From assembly GCA_037367355.1 (NCBI GenBank), contig CM074697.1, positions 744,001 to 808,000 on the forward strand: a DNA stretch of 64,000 bases, given 5' to 3'. Made by a program: the position numbers and the translations under genes. Each line of letters starts with the position of its first letter. Position 1 is the first letter of the stretch. This document shows, piece after piece, positions 34,882 to 46,912 of the stretch. Under the pieces are notes generated by a model, which had not been told where the DNA came from, searched no databases, and saw only the letters and a program-made list of their open reading frames with translations. The DNA is from Neoscytalidium dimidiatum. Lineage: Eukaryota; Ascomycota; Dothideomycetes; Botryosphaeriales; Botryosphaeriaceae.

Positions 34882-37800
34882 GGGGCTGGCAAGCATTCCT
34901 AATTCAAGATGATTACCTGCGATTGGTGCGGAACTAGCCATTTTGCAATCGCTATATAGGCCCGATGCTCCTTCCTCATTCCCGGTCGCGGCTTCCGTCT
35001 CTCCTAGCATCACGCTTCGCACGGCTGGAAGGCGCGACGGGACCCTCGAGCGTTTCGGAACAGTTGATCCGGTAGTCCGGGCGGCTGCAGACTTGGACTG
35101 CCCTGCGAAGCGCTTGCGCTGTATTGAGAGAGTGTGGCATGCAGATGCGACGGCTCATTGCGCAGATGATCACAAGCGTTCGATTATCAGCCACGGCAGT
35201 GTCTAGATATGCACCCTCCTGGCAACTAGCATTTGATCGTACGATCCGCGTTCGTCGCTCGCTAGCCCGGATACCCGCGCTGACAAGAGAAAAGAACCGG
35301 CAATGGAAGTAGGCAGTGATCAGACAACTTTCAGGGGATCCTACGAGACTCAAATTAAGAGTCTGAATTCCCGTGCGAGGCTCGTCCGATGTTTATGCTA
35401 CCCTGGCGTAAGCTCAGATCGACGTCAGAAAGTCGAAGAAACATTGTGGAGCTATTCCGGGTGTTAATTTGTGCCATCGCCAGGGACTGCCGTTGCGGGG
35501 ACTGCGTCATGCAAGATACGCGCATCCAGTAGCACAGCAATAGCTCTATAGCACAACAGCCGGCAACCCCGCAGGAGCGGGGATGAGCTAGGCGACATAG
35601 GCCGATAAAGGCTCGGTGTTTGCATCTGGATGGGACCTGGGCCGGCCGATTCAGTACATGCCGTGCGACAGACTCCGAGTAATGAGTATGACAATGAAAG
35701 TTGCACGTTGATGGCTCTTACGAGCATGATATTGACAAGATTGGTTTCGTGAAAATTTTAGATGGACAATTAATCAGACTGTGGCGAATGATGCGGAAAA
35801 GCAGCAGAAGTGGTGGAATGTATCCGGTGCTTACCTGAGCGATGGACGACGACTCGCAGTGCTTCTACGATGCCGCCTCCATTTGCGCGTGGAGGGGAGT
35901 ATGCACTCTGACTCGCGATATATTCTGGTCAGTTCCACGGGGGCGCGCGGTACACCTATTGACTTGCAGCACTACCATCGTGATGTAATTCTGTGGTGTT
36001 GAAGGCTGTGTGCCACGGCGGGTTTTTCGGATGGTCGCATCGCTGCTGCAGTAGTCGCCCATGACGTCCAAGCATTGCACGGCAGACAGGCTGACGATCT
36101 GACACTGCTAAGGCCAAGGCCATCTTCCTGATCAGCGCGGAGCCTGTCGGTGTCCCTGCATACATAGTACGTTTTTTATTTGCGATAAGAGTGGCTGAAG
36201 GTTAATTGGGGCTAAAATGGTCGCGCTGGAAGCGCCGTTTCTGAGGAATTGGCAGCTCGGCCTTCCAGAACAGCCTGGAGCACGCCCGTTTGTTTTCGAA
36301 ACAGCGCCGCGGAACCGCCAGCGCCTCGGGCAACAGCCAAAATGGAGAAACAGTCGCAGATGAATTGCTCGGGGCCTGCCCGAGCAGGATTCGAAGCTGA
36401 TTGTGACGCAAGGCACGTCGTGCTGGACACCTGGCAGCCGGGCACATGAGCCGGACTGAACATCATCAGGAATATGTGCTGTTTGCCAGAGTTCCGTGAC
36501 CGTGGCTCTCGATGACGTCGCTACCAGCTGGCCAGCAACAGTGACTTCAGCGGAAAACATTCGGCAGGGCCTCGCTTCTCCCCACGCGGGCGGTTGCTTG
36601 CTCACATCCCTGCGCCGCGTGCGGAGTACAGTTGCGAGCGCGGATAAGGCCGCCCGACATGCAGCGATTACTGCTGCCACATGTCGGCGTGGACCTTGTA
36701 CGCAAGAAAGCGTGTGGGTTGAAACACGCGCAAGGCTGGGCTATGGTGCGGGACGAGGCGGCGGAGATGGTGCCGCAAGTCGTCATGGAGCACGCGGCCC
36801 CGCTTGCAGCGCTTGCAGAGAAGGCCGCCGAGCAGAAGTGAAGCGCGGGCAGTGCATGACAAGAGGCTCGGATGCGGCCAAAAAAGCAGAGGCAAGCGAA
36901 TGAGAGGCTGGCGCGCCGAACATCTTTACGCGTCGTCGCCGCGGCTATTCCCACTGCGGGCAGGGCGGTTGGGACGTGGCAGATGACCTCGCGAGACGTG
37001 GGAGAAGCCTCCCAGTTTCCAAGGCCAAAAGCCGCAGGGCGAGAAGAGCGGTGAGAAAGGGGAAGGAGAAGCGCGGAATAGCTCGACGAGGCGCGGGATT
37101 ACCTAGGAGCCAGGAGCGGGCGTGCGGTGTGAAATTGCTCGCAGCCGAAACGGTCGCGTCAAGTGAAGCAAAAATAAGCAGCGGCGCGCTCTTGGCGGGC
37201 CTCGCGCGCTCGAGCTGCAGCAGCACGAGCAGCAGCGTGAAGAACGGCGACGGCGGCCGCCAGCAGCATCCAGCACCGCTCGCCGTGGCGTGCAGCGCGA
37301 CCTGGGGGCGGCGTGCGACAGCTCGTATGCGGGCGCTGGATGGTGAGGGGGAACCAGAGCGATGCGCTGCAAGGCATCCCATTCCAGCGAGGGGGAAAAG
37401 CGCGCACTCAAGCGCGCTCCAGGACGGTAACAGCAAGCCGGGCCTGTCATCTGCGGGCAGCAAGAGTGGGCGGTGGGCGACAGGCAGCGGCAACGGCAGC
37501 GGGCGAGGGGCAGCCGGGCGGCGGGCGTGGTGGCGGCCGGGTGCAGTGAGCCAGAGTGCTGCGGGTGCCAGGCCAGGCCGGGTTGCACAGCAGCCGATCA
37601 GGGTCTGCTCGCTCAACTTGTCAGCGTGAGGCAGCAGACGTGTGTGTGCTGGTTGGTTCTGGCGGGCGCAGGTTTTCCTGGAGCAGCGCTGAGGGCGGTG
37701 GCCGCGGACGGCCAGCCGGCATGACGGGCACCCACGTTGCGGCCGCTGACGGAAGCGCGCGAGTAGGGCTGAGGCGCGGCGGCGATTCACGGCGATGACA

Positions 37801-38808
37801 GGCAAGATCTGCTCTGCCGGTGCGGTGGCAGCGTGCAAATCGCCCCGTGTGTTGCATGCATGGGCTGCGCTGCCACCGCGCTGCTGCGGCCCTACCGTGA
37901 CCGCACCTGGCGCCGGCACTGGCGCTGGCTCTGGCTCCCACGGGCATCGCGGCCGGGACCCACCCGCTTAACAGCTCATTTAGAGGCGCGCGAGCACTGG
38001 CCGACCGCTCACGATCCCGTCGTCTTTTCTCGCTCGCACCGTGGAGAATCGCCGGCAAAACCAGGCGCAATTCCCGCAGCGAAAAGCTAGCAGCGCACTG
38101 CGCCTTCTTGAGAGCCCGCCCGCCCACACTTCACTCCCGCCGCGCCCGTCGTCCTCGCAGCCTTCTCACCACGCCCTCCCTCCGTCCCTCCGTCCCTCCC
38201 TCCGCACCACCGCTCCAGCGGCCCATCCGCGCCGCCGCTCCCTGCGTGCGCGCCCCTCAGATCGCGGCCGTGCCCTCATCTCACCCACGCGAAATTGGGA
38301 AATTAGGAGCAGCAATCTCTTGGCGGCTGTCGGATCCGGTCCTTTTGACGCGGCCAGCGACCCAGCCCGCGCATCGCCACAGCGCTGCTGCGCATCTTGC
38401 TACACAAGGCGCAAGGTACGCCCCAGCAGCCCCCAACTAGGGCCCTCGTCCACATCTGACATCCCTTCGTCAACGTGCAGAAACTCTGTCTTCCCGCTTT
38501 CCTGGCTCTTGAAACACGACGTCCAACTTCCACCATGTTGGTTCTGATATTATAGCCCTGCGGTCCTTAGGGACAACAACCACAACATCAGCTCCAGACA
38601 GACGGATTGTTATCTGCCACATATCCACTCGCCCCTCCCCGCCGGCCACTGGCCCTGGACACGGCAGGATCCTTCCCTTCGACGCTTGACAGCTTGTTCA
38701 TTTCCGCGCCCCCGCTTCACCAGCGCTCAGTTTTCTCTCGGCCATAAACGAAACTACAGCCATCTCCAGTACTAGATCCACCGCCGTTCCCTGATTTCCC
38801 TTACAAAC
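34882..38808. other. Gene-free interval and leader of the DUF2457-like gene
   Basis: 34.9-36.5 kb has no supportable gene. 36.5-38.0 kb is very GC-rich and G-rich on plus, with large overlapping frames on both strands that reflect composition. From ~38.05 kb the strand turns C/T-rich, marking the promoter and 5' leader. A plausible leader intron is 38416-38480 (GTACGC...CGTGCAG). Confidence 0.45.
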
Positions 38809-41133
38809 ATGGCATTACACCAGAAAGACTTCGACAGAATCACCACCATGCAGACCAGGTCATTCCAAAATCAACCGACCGCACTGGAGGGCGCCATGAG
38901 CCTCGGGGAGGACCTTCTCGCCGAAGCCGACGAGCCGCCCGACGAACAGCAGCGCACTCCTCGCCCTACTCCGACCCAGCCCGCTCCATTGGACACTGCC
39001 GCCTTCTCCAAGACTCAATATGGTTCCTGCCCGCGCCCGGAATCTCTTCTGACCCAGGCCCTCCATTCCGAAAGCGACTCTCAGTCCGACGATGAACACC
39101 ACAGCGAGTTGAGACGTGGCCTGTCCACTGCCTCTACCTGGAGTAACGTCAGCATCGCGTCGACTGATTTGACCAGTGACGGCGGCTTCACGAGCCCCGG
39201 AACCCGTACCAGCTCTCCGAGTCCACCACTCCCTCCCACTATCCATGGCCTTCCTCCTATTTTCATCAACAAGAAAGACTCGGAACTCACCATTCGCCAC
39301 GATGATACGCACTCGGAGAAGGTCCAAAAGAAGACGCTCGAAGCATCTAATGAAAATGCTGTCGAAGCGGGACTAGGACGCAGGAGATGCATTACATTCG
39401 CCTGCGGGAAGAAGGAGAACGCCATCAATGCTTCCGCCTCTAAACCTCAGTCCCCACCTAAGACCGAGGAGAAACCGTCAGAGCCGGCTCCCCGCCGTTG
39501 CACCATCAAATTCGCATGCGATGCGAAGGCTGCAGCTTCGCCCAAAAAGCCCCGCATTGCAAGCCCGCCGCCGCCACCGAACAGACTTGCCGTCCCTGGT
39601 AAGAGCACCCCGCGCTCGCATCGCGGTTCGGATTCAACGGTGCGGAACGAATCTCCGAAGAGTGTGCGTAAGAGCGCCTCAGCCATTCGCCACTCCAGGA
39701 AGTATAGCGAAAACTCAGACATTGGACGTTGCGAGGCCACTCGCTTCCACGAATTTGCAAGCTCGGAAGAGGAGGTCGACGAGTGGACTCAGGAGCAGAC
39801 TTGCCATAAGACCCGCTTGACGGTCTCTGACACTCTAAGGATTGAGAATGGTCTAAGAAAGCTCGGCGAAGAAGTCGAGGAAGAAGCATTGGAAGATGAA
39901 GATGAGGAAGATGACGAGGACCTACTCGATGAGGATGATGAGGACATCGATCTCGACGACGAAGACGACGACGAGGACGCAGAAAGCGAAGACGGAGAAG
40001 AATCTGTCTCTGACGGCAGTGTGTCCGACGGTGGCTTCCAGACTGATGACGAAGGTGGCTTTGCTGTGTCTGACGACGAGAGCGACGCCGGCTCTGACTA
40101 CCAATGGTGGGCTCCTGGTCGCACAGCTGCAGCCAGCTCGAGCGAACAGCCTGAACATATCAGGCCCACTGCTGGACACCGCAGTCTCTCGGACTCGTCG
40201 ACCTGTTCAGTCGGAAGTGCCGGTGGAGCCGTTATGTTCAGCAAGTCGTCCCCCACCAAGAAGAGGAAGCCCGTCAATATTCGCCCTCGTAGTCCTGAGC
40301 TCCCTGATAGCACTGACTTCGTCTGTGGTACCCTCGATGAGGACCGCCCCCTTGAGGACGCGTACTACTCAGCTCTGGAGCAGCGGAGGGCCGCGAAGCA
40401 TAAGATGACACCTCAGGATATCGATCCCACCTTTCCCACCTCGGATCCCGAGATGGATGAGGAAGACGAAGACGACGAGGTGGACCCGGCTGCTGAAGAT
40501 AGCGACCAGCACATGTTAATGCACGGTCAGCTTGATCATATCGACGAGGTCGAGGGTCGTGGTCGTCGCCGGGCCGGGCCTAAGCGCTCCCCGATCGCGT
40601 CGCCCAAGCGCCTTCGTTCTCCACCACCGCCCGTGAAGCGCGGACAGGCCCACCGATCCCCGCCTCCCCGTCGCCTGTTCGGTCAATCCCCGAAGCGTCT
40701 CCGGTCTCCACCTCCTGCCGGTCGTCTCCGTTCACCGCCGCCTACGCGTCGCACTTCCCTAGCTGTCACAAGTAAACAGCATGAAGCGACAATTCAATTT
40801 GCGGGAATGGCTCAAGGGCCTCCGCCGACGGTTGTGGCATCTCTCCCGCGTCCTCCTACTCTCTTCCACCAAGTGTCTTATGACGACGATGAGGAGGCAG
40901 ATTCCACCAACGACACTCTGAAGCGTGGACCAATGGACATCAAAGCCGGCACTGCTCTGAAGCGGCAGCGTCGCAAAGAAAAACTGTACCTAAAGCATTG
41001 CCGTAAGGCTTGCAAAGAAAAGGAACGTCGCCCTGCCCCCGGCAAGGGCGCGGAGCGCATGCGCGAAGTTGGCATGGGTCTTGCTGCGTACAGGGGCAAG
41101 AAGGCAACACCCGTGCATGTGCTCTCATACTGA
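38809..41133 (+). CDS. Acidic, proline/arginine-rich nuclear-type protein, DUF2457-like
   Basis: Single exon, 774 aa. Order of features: a Ser/Pro-rich N-terminus with phosphosite-like clusters; two copies of a short Cys motif, RRCITFAC and RRCTIKFAC (residues ~196 and ~231); a basic patch; a very acidic run (~360-415, Glu/Asp stretches); a conserved-looking block FVCGTLDEDRPLEDAYYSALEQRR; then four KRLRSPPP/GRLRSPPP-type repeats; and a basic C-terminus (KRQRRKEKLYLKHCRKACKEK). It resembles the filamentous-fungal DUF2457 proteins as I remember them, whose function is unknown. The mixture of acid runs and RSPPP repeats suggests a nuclear chromatin- or RNA-associated role (inference). There is no intron in the coding part. 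Confidence 0.85.
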   Translation: MALHQKDFDRITTMQTRSFQNQPTALEGAMSLGEDLLAEADEPPDEQQRTPRPTPTQPAPLDTAAFSKTQYGSCPRPESLLTQALHSESDSQSDDEHHSELRRGLSTASTWSNVSIASTDLTSDGGFTSPGTRTSSPSPPLPPTIHGLPPIFINKKDSELTIRHDDTHSEKVQKKTLEASNENAVEAGLGRRRCITFACGKKENAINASASKPQSPPKTEEKPSEPAPRRCTIKFACDAKAAASPKKPRIASPPPPPNRLAVPGKSTPRSHRGSDSTVRNESPKSVRKSASAIRHSRKYSENSDIGRCEATRFHEFASSEEEVDEWTQEQTCHKTRLTVSDTLRIENGLRKLGEEVEEEALEDEDEEDDEDLLDEDDEDIDLDDEDDDEDAESEDGEESVSDGSVSDGGFQTDDEGGFAVSDDESDAGSDYQWWAPGRTAAASSSEQPEHIRPTAGHRSLSDSSTCSVGSAGGAVMFSKSSPTKKRKPVNIRPRSPELPDSTDFVCGTLDEDRPLEDAYYSALEQRRAAKHKMTPQDIDPTFPTSDPEMDEEDEDDEVDPAAEDSDQHMLMHGQLDHIDEVEGRGRRRAGPKRSPIASPKRLRSPPPPVKRGQAHRSPPPRRLFGQSPKRLRSPPPAGRLRSPPPTRRTSLAVTSKQHEATIQFAGMAQGPPPTVVASLPRPPTLFHQVSYDDDEEADSTNDTLKRGPMDIKAGTALKRQRRKEKLYLKHCRKACKEKERRPAPGKGAERMREVGMGLAAYRGKKATPVHVLSY

Positions 41134-42022
41134 GAGGAGCGCCGCTGACTTGTCAGCACTCTACAGGTCTCCGGACTTGCTGGTCGCTGCTCTCGATTTT
41201 TTTTTTCACGTTGCATATTTCCGGTTACTGTAAATACCCATGCTTCCCGTTGTCGGCGTTGTCGCTGGACGCAGCAGGTACTTAAGCGATTTATTTACAT
41301 CAAGAACTTAATCTTTTTTTTTTTTTGCACATTACCCCATTTCGACGACACCTGCACCCCTGCGTCAGACTGCTTCTAGGCCAGGTATATTGGCTTTTCA
41401 ATAAACAAGGGCAGGACATCCAACGACTTCACGACCAAGCATTACTTCCAGGCGTTTTTCATCATCTCTGCTTTCGTTGCGAATGGGGGTTCTTTCTTTC
41501 TGGGAACACATTGGGCAGCGAGGAGTTTTTCACATCGATCGCTTTGGGAGGGCTGTCCGGATAAAATACCATAGCATTTGCATAGGACGGGACGGGCGGA
41601 CTGTTGGGAGGATGGGTTGGTTGGTGATTTGCGCGCGTAGGTACGGACAAGGTGTTCTCTTGCGCAATCAAGACACGTTTCCTTTGGAGCATTTGCCGCA
41701 TCATTGCATGATAATCGATCTTGTGATCCTTCTCGCTTCTGCCTGGTGAGTGTTGGTGTGGTGCAAGATAGCTAGGCGTGCGACGTGGAGATAGGCACAT
41801 GTTCGGTGGGAGATGGAGGGCGAGTGGCGGGGCGGCGCGTGGGCGGAGCCGAGGAGTCGATGCCAAGAGCCAGATTGACGTTGGCTGCTCTCATCATGGT
41901 CTGGCCACAGAATTCCACCTCCATCTCTCTCCAGCTCCCAACACCGCCGCAGATCCAACCCTCTCCCGACTTCCTGCACCCGTCCTCTGTCCCATCCATC
42001 GCAACCAACCGCCCCCGCCGCC
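41134..42022. other. DUF2457-like 3' flank and SAR1 promoter
   Basis: T-runs near 41199 and 41314 follow the stop of the previous gene. From ~41880 the plus strand turns C/T-rich and leads into the SAR1 start. No gene is seen between. Confidence 0.5.
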
Positions 42023-43223
42023 ATGTGGATTATCGACTGGTGTACGTCCTCTGAACCCTGCCCAACGCCCAACCTCTACCTCAGCGCCGCCTCGTGCCTG
42101 TCCCCGCGACGCGACGATTCACACCCCTGTTCCAAGCCGCCGCGTCTGCGCACTGCATTTGCAGCTGAAGCTCCATGCTGGGCATGCTTTGCTGATCCAA
42201 GTTTCAACAGTCTGGGATGTTCTCGCAAGCTTGGGCCTGCTGAACAAGCATGCCGTACGTAACCCTGACCCCCGGGCAGCCCAACGCGCAGCTTTCAGCA
42301 ATGAGCGCACGATATGTGGATGAGGGATAAGGTCGCTGATGTTATGGGTGCGCACAGAAGCTGCTTTTCCTCGGTCTTGACAATGCCGGCAAGACTACCC
42401 TCTTGCACATGTTGAAGGTACGTTAATTCACTATTTGTAACCTCACTCGGCGCCACCGGGACTGCGAGACTAACGTTGCCTTGCCTTCACAGAACGATCG
42501 CGTGTACGTATTTCATATCGTCAAAAAGCTCAATCATTTCCGAAGCGAAAAGCTGACCGTCTTCAGTGCCATCCTCCAGCCCACTCTTCATCCCAGTACG
42601 TTCCCACCCCTCCACCTTTGATAATGCAGTTTTCGCGACAGCCACTAACTTAGGCGCAGCTTCTGAGGAGCTCAGCATCGGATCTTGCCGCTTCACTACC
42701 TTCGATCTGGGTGGTACGTTCCCTCCGCCTTCTCTGCGTCCCAAACACAATCGTCCCCGCAAGCCATGACTAGCTCCCTTCCGAGCCATTACTAAGCATG
42801 GCGATTCTATACTGCAGGCCACCAACAGGCGCGTCGTCTTTGGAAGGACTACTTCCCAGAGGTATCTGGTATCGTGTTCCTCGTCGACGCAAAGGATCCC
42901 GAGCGCTTCGCCGAGTCCAAGGCCGAGCTCGACGCTCTGCTGTCGATGGAGGAGCTGCAAAAGACGCCCTTCCTCATTCTCGGCAACAAAATCGACCACC
43001 CTAACGCCGTCTCCGAGGACCAGCTGAGGCACGAGCTTGGCCTTTACCAGACCACCGGCAAGGGCAAGGTTCCGCTTGAGGGTATCCGTCCTATTGAAGT
43101 CTTCATGTGCTCCGTCGTCATGAGGCAAGGTTACGGCGAGGGTATTCGCTGGCTGTAAGTATCCGCAATATTTTATACCGTAGGTGGAGAGTCTGACAAC
43201 CTCGCAGCTCGCAGTACGTCTAA
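42023..43223 (+). CDS. SAR1: Small GTPase SAR1 (COPII vesicle coat assembly)
   Basis: Eight exons: 42023-42041, 42211-42254, 42358-42417, 42493-42503, 42567-42595, 42660-42713, 42818-43154, 43208-43223, giving 189 aa, the family length. GTP-bound Sar1 inserts its N-terminal helix into the ER membrane and recruits Sec23/24 to bud COPII vesicles. The amphipathic start is [22 protein letters not shown]1 is GLDNAGKT (27-34), followed by the switch-I threonine region QPTLHPTSEE, G3 DLGGH and G4 NKID. The C-terminus is RWLSQYV. Exon 4 is only 11 nt and joins phase 0 to phase 2. The 63-bp intron after it is stopless in frame, so its retention would insert 21 residues before switch I. Confidence 0.98.
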
Positions 43224-45253
43224 GCTCTCTTGTGATACCGTCACATGTCGCCTCGGCGAGCCCGTCGTGTCCGAGGAGTCAACGAAACGGCACAAGATTT
43301 CAGATACCAAAAGGCATGCCAAGAGAATCCAAATTCAATGGGGACGGTCAATTATAAAACTCGCTTGCGGATGTATCAACCAATGCATGAAGAGTGGATG
43401 CGGAATGAAGAAGATTGTGGATCCAAGAGCTGTTGATAATTGAGGGGGGTTAGGAGGAGTGGAGGTGCTGCTTGGATGGTCAATGATGGACGATATTAGG
43501 ATCAGGGCTTTCCTTTTATGACAATCAGCCAGAAAGCATTGCTGGAGGAAGGCGAAACATGACGAGTGCTGCAATTAGATTTGCAAATGGGTTTATTCAT
43601 ACACTTCTTTATACTATCTTCCTGTTTTCGTTTTCTTGCGATTGGGAGTCCGAAGAGGAATGGATAATGACTTCTTTGTTAACACTTAAGGTCTCGTTCG
43701 CCTTCTTAGACTACAATATGCCATGTCATTGGTTCTGATTTTTGTCCATTTGCTGATGGCACTAGGTTCACTCGAAAAATAGGACACACGTGGGTTCACC
43801 TTCTGATGAGATGATGTCAAGATGTCGTGTTACCAACACAGAGCTCGGCAGTGCTTGAAAGTTCATCAAGCATATGCCTCCAACCGTGTTTTACAGTCCT
43901 AGGTCCAGAATAAGCTATAATGATGAATTACGCGGATAGATAACTTCCGGAGCGTTTACCATTTTCCACAACTCTGACTTCACCTACTGGAACAGGCTTA
44001 GACCTGGAGGTTAACATTAGGCAATGATATTTATAGGCATGGTCACTTGTGTTCGTGATGGTGCGCCATTAGATGTCACTGAAAATTAATAACATAGAGC
44101 CGTGATGCGCACGTCTAGGTAGTTGACGTGGCCAGTCAGGGAGAGAGGAGAGGGGAGGGGGGAATCTCGTGAGTTAGCAAACCAAAGGAAAGCGAGAAGT
44201 AGTCAGCCTTGCGTACGGAGAGCAGAAATTAGTGCAAAGTTGTACATTGCGTCATTCAGATTGCTCCGATGTATGAATGGCTGCTCATTGTACACTGTCC
44301 GGAATCGAGGCTGATGATAACATAATTTGCCTCACCAAGCAATTCTAGTATAACATAAGCAGTACCTTGAAAACGAATATACACTGCATCACACCACTCC
44401 TACGCATAGTCCTGTTAAGTAGCAAGTAATTTTGGTAAGGGCATACTCATCCATGACCGATGTGGACGCCGAAGTACTGCGGGTGTTCGTTCGGTGATCA
44501 CCAACAAACTGGCTAGTGGAGCACTCCCGTTGGTATGTTTGAGTTGTCCTAACGCGCTGTGATAATTCTTATTCATCCAAAATTAGAAGATAGAATCGAG
44601 CGGGTGCGGATGTTGGCTGTTGTAAATCACTCATAATGCTTCATTGCCGTTAGCTCTTCCAGGCAGCGTTGAACAGCATACACAAATCCATGTACATCGC
44701 GGGAGTAGCAACGCCTAAGTAATCCCATGGGATCCCAGGTCAAGTTCATATAGAAAAGTTCCGTAGCACTAGTATTCCACAGTGAGCCGACTGTGTACAG
44801 ATTCAATAAGTCAATTGAATGCGGGGCGCGTAATAGTTTTGTGTCTGATTTAGACATGTGCCCACGACCGACTGGCAGATATCCTTCACTACCTAAAGGT
44901 CAAGAGGTAACACATTTATTCATTTTTTATACCCATGTAATTAAGACGTCGGGGGAAAGCCATGGCAGAAAGTGGTATACCTATCGGATAGCGTATCGCA
45001 TGGTTTAGAACTCTCTGCATTAGTAGTAATCAGAAGACTGGTATGTCGTTCTATAAGGCAGACTGAATTCCTGTGTATGTTGGAGAAACACAATTTAAGG
45101 TGTACTTTAGTGGTGTGGCCTTGGTCATTCTCTCCGTGCGCAGGTACGGGCCAGCCTCTCCAATTACCACGCTCTAACTGCTCTATCAAGAAGTCTAAGC
45201 CGCGTTAGCACTCACCTCCCATCCACCTAATCAAGTCCCCGAACAACCCCCCT
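43224..45253. other. Convergent, AT-rich interval
   Basis: Between SAR1 and the convergent hydrolase gene. It is AT-rich with a purine-rich patch (44139-44163). No ORF with a recognisable domain, no tRNA. Confidence 0.5.
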
Positions 45254-46912
45254 TCACGCCCCCTCCCAAAACTCAATCAAAGCTTCCGCAACCTCCCTCG
45301 CCCTGCTCATCGGCACCTCATGCCCAGCCTCCAACACGACCGTCTGGACGTTCTCCGGCCCGCCCAGCACGTCCTCCACATCGGCCCTGACCTCGTCCAC
45401 CACGACGATCGGATCCTCCCGGCCCAGCACCAGACACACGCTCTTCCGCGGCAGCTCCTCTCCCCCGCTCGCCTCCCTCGCGGCCCGCCCGGCCGTCAGC
45501 CTGGCCCCGATCACGCGCCACCGCGCGTGCTGGCCGTACACGGGCGCGTGGCGGATGCTGCTGACGAAGGCGTGCGCGAAGCCCGGATGCGCGGCGACCT
45601 GCCAGTTGACGGCGGCGGCGGCGGTGACGGCCGGGCGGTGCGGCAGGAGCGGCGCCGGGTGCGAGGCCGTGCTGCTGCTGCGGGCGCGCGCGGGCGGCGC
45701 GCGTGGCCGCTGGCCCGCTTCGGCCTGCGCGGCATCGGTGGCGGAGGCGGAGGTCGAGGCGGAGGTCGATGGCGTGGCCGTTTGGGCCGTCGGGGGCGTG
45801 TACAGCCGGCGGGCGACGAGGCGGTTGACGAGGGAGGCGGGCAGGGGGCTGTTGTAGAGGAGCTTACTCTTCCAGGAGATGTGGGATGGGCGGATGAGGC
45901 CGCCGGGGGCGATCAGGATGAGCGTGGAGATGAGGTGGGGGAAATGCGAGGTGAAGTCGGCGGCGATGCCGCCGCCTAGGCTGTAGCCGAGGATGGAGAA
46001 GGCGTTGGCGGTGCCGGTCCATGGGAGCGGAGAGGAGGCAAGGGCGAGCAGGATTTGCGTCGTGTAGAGGCGGGCGTCGTAGGGGAGGTCGGTCGGAGCG
46101 TCGGAGTAGCCGCGGCCGAAGAGGTCTGTAACGATGTGTGGTGTGAGAATCTGGTGTATACTGTATATTTGGTGGTCGTGGGAAATGGGAAAATCTAAGA
46201 GACTTTACACAGTGCATGGGCTCGATGGATGGTGTGAATGACTATGGCTAAGCTACGTATATCGAAAGGTCTCACAGCATATCGCCGCAGATCAGAAATA
46301 AAACGGGGAACCGAGAGGAGAGAGTAACAAAGAAAATATAGCCCTCTGAGAATTCGTGAGGGAAGATTGACCACTTGTGAAGACAGTGCTTCTTGTGTTT
46401 TTCTGTCTTGTTTATTTAATAACGAATCGCTTAGGTCTCCTACCTCTCTAGTCACGAAACCCACCAAGAAACGCATAAGAAAAAGCGCCAGCCCACTTAC
46501 CAAACAACATGACCCTTCTCCCCCTTTTCACCAGTTCCTCCGCGATACCCGCTAGTGCCACACACGGCGTGCTAATACCATGGACCAGCAACACCTTTTC
46601 CCCCTCTTCCGGACCCCACTCGTAAACACGCAGACTCCCGTACGGGGTCTCGACATCACGCGCTCCTGGCAATACGTCCGGTGGATAGGGCAGGCCGGCC
46701 ACTTCATCGCTCGATAGCTGCGGCAACAGCGTGGTACGCGGAGAGGGGAGAACGTTCTTGGGTTCCGCAGACGAGGTTTGCTCCAACGAGAGGATCGATT
46801 TGGCGATGAGCAAAAGACCCAGCGATATGGCACCGGCGGTGACGTAGGGTAAAGGTGTAGAAGTAGATGATAGGCGCAGGTGGCTGGCTGCGGCGAAGTG
46901 GAAGGCCGGCAT
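45254..46912 (-). CDS. Membrane-anchored alpha/beta hydrolase
   Basis: Two exons on minus: 46912-46501 and 46125-45254, giving 427 aa. A hydrophobic segment near residues 22-42 (VTAGAISLGLLLIAKSIL) suggests a membrane anchor. The hydrolase core shows an oxyanion strand VLLVHGIST, DLFGRGYSD across the splice, the nucleophile elbow GYSLGGG, the acid in GREDPIVVVDE and the catalytic His in EAGHEVP. An Ala/Thr/Ser-rich, low-complexity stretch of ~60 residues sits in the lid region. The intron is long for this window (375 bp, phase 1, GTAAGT donor, TTACAG acceptor). The first in-frame ATG is used as start. Substrate unknown (esterase or lipase-like). Confidence 0.88.

Noticed and set aside
36361..36420. 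T-loop-like GGATTCGAA on plus
   Set aside because: No complementary 5-bp stem, acceptor or anticodon arm could be drawn around it.
36945..37919. Long minus-strand frame (324 codons) overlapping a 217-codon plus-strand frame
   Set aside because: Both exist because GC is extreme and stops are rare; translations are Arg/Ala/Ser/Pro low complexity with no motif, and the sequence behaves as the G-rich upstream part of a promoter region.
43245..43436. ORF directly after SAR1
   Set aside because: Lies in the SAR1 3' flank, shows no motif, and is of a length expected by chance.
46126..46500. Possible extra exon inside the 375-bp hydrolase intron
   Set aside because: The flanking exons join in phase to give the expected LFDLFGRGYSD block, so an additional exon would disrupt the hydrolase fold.
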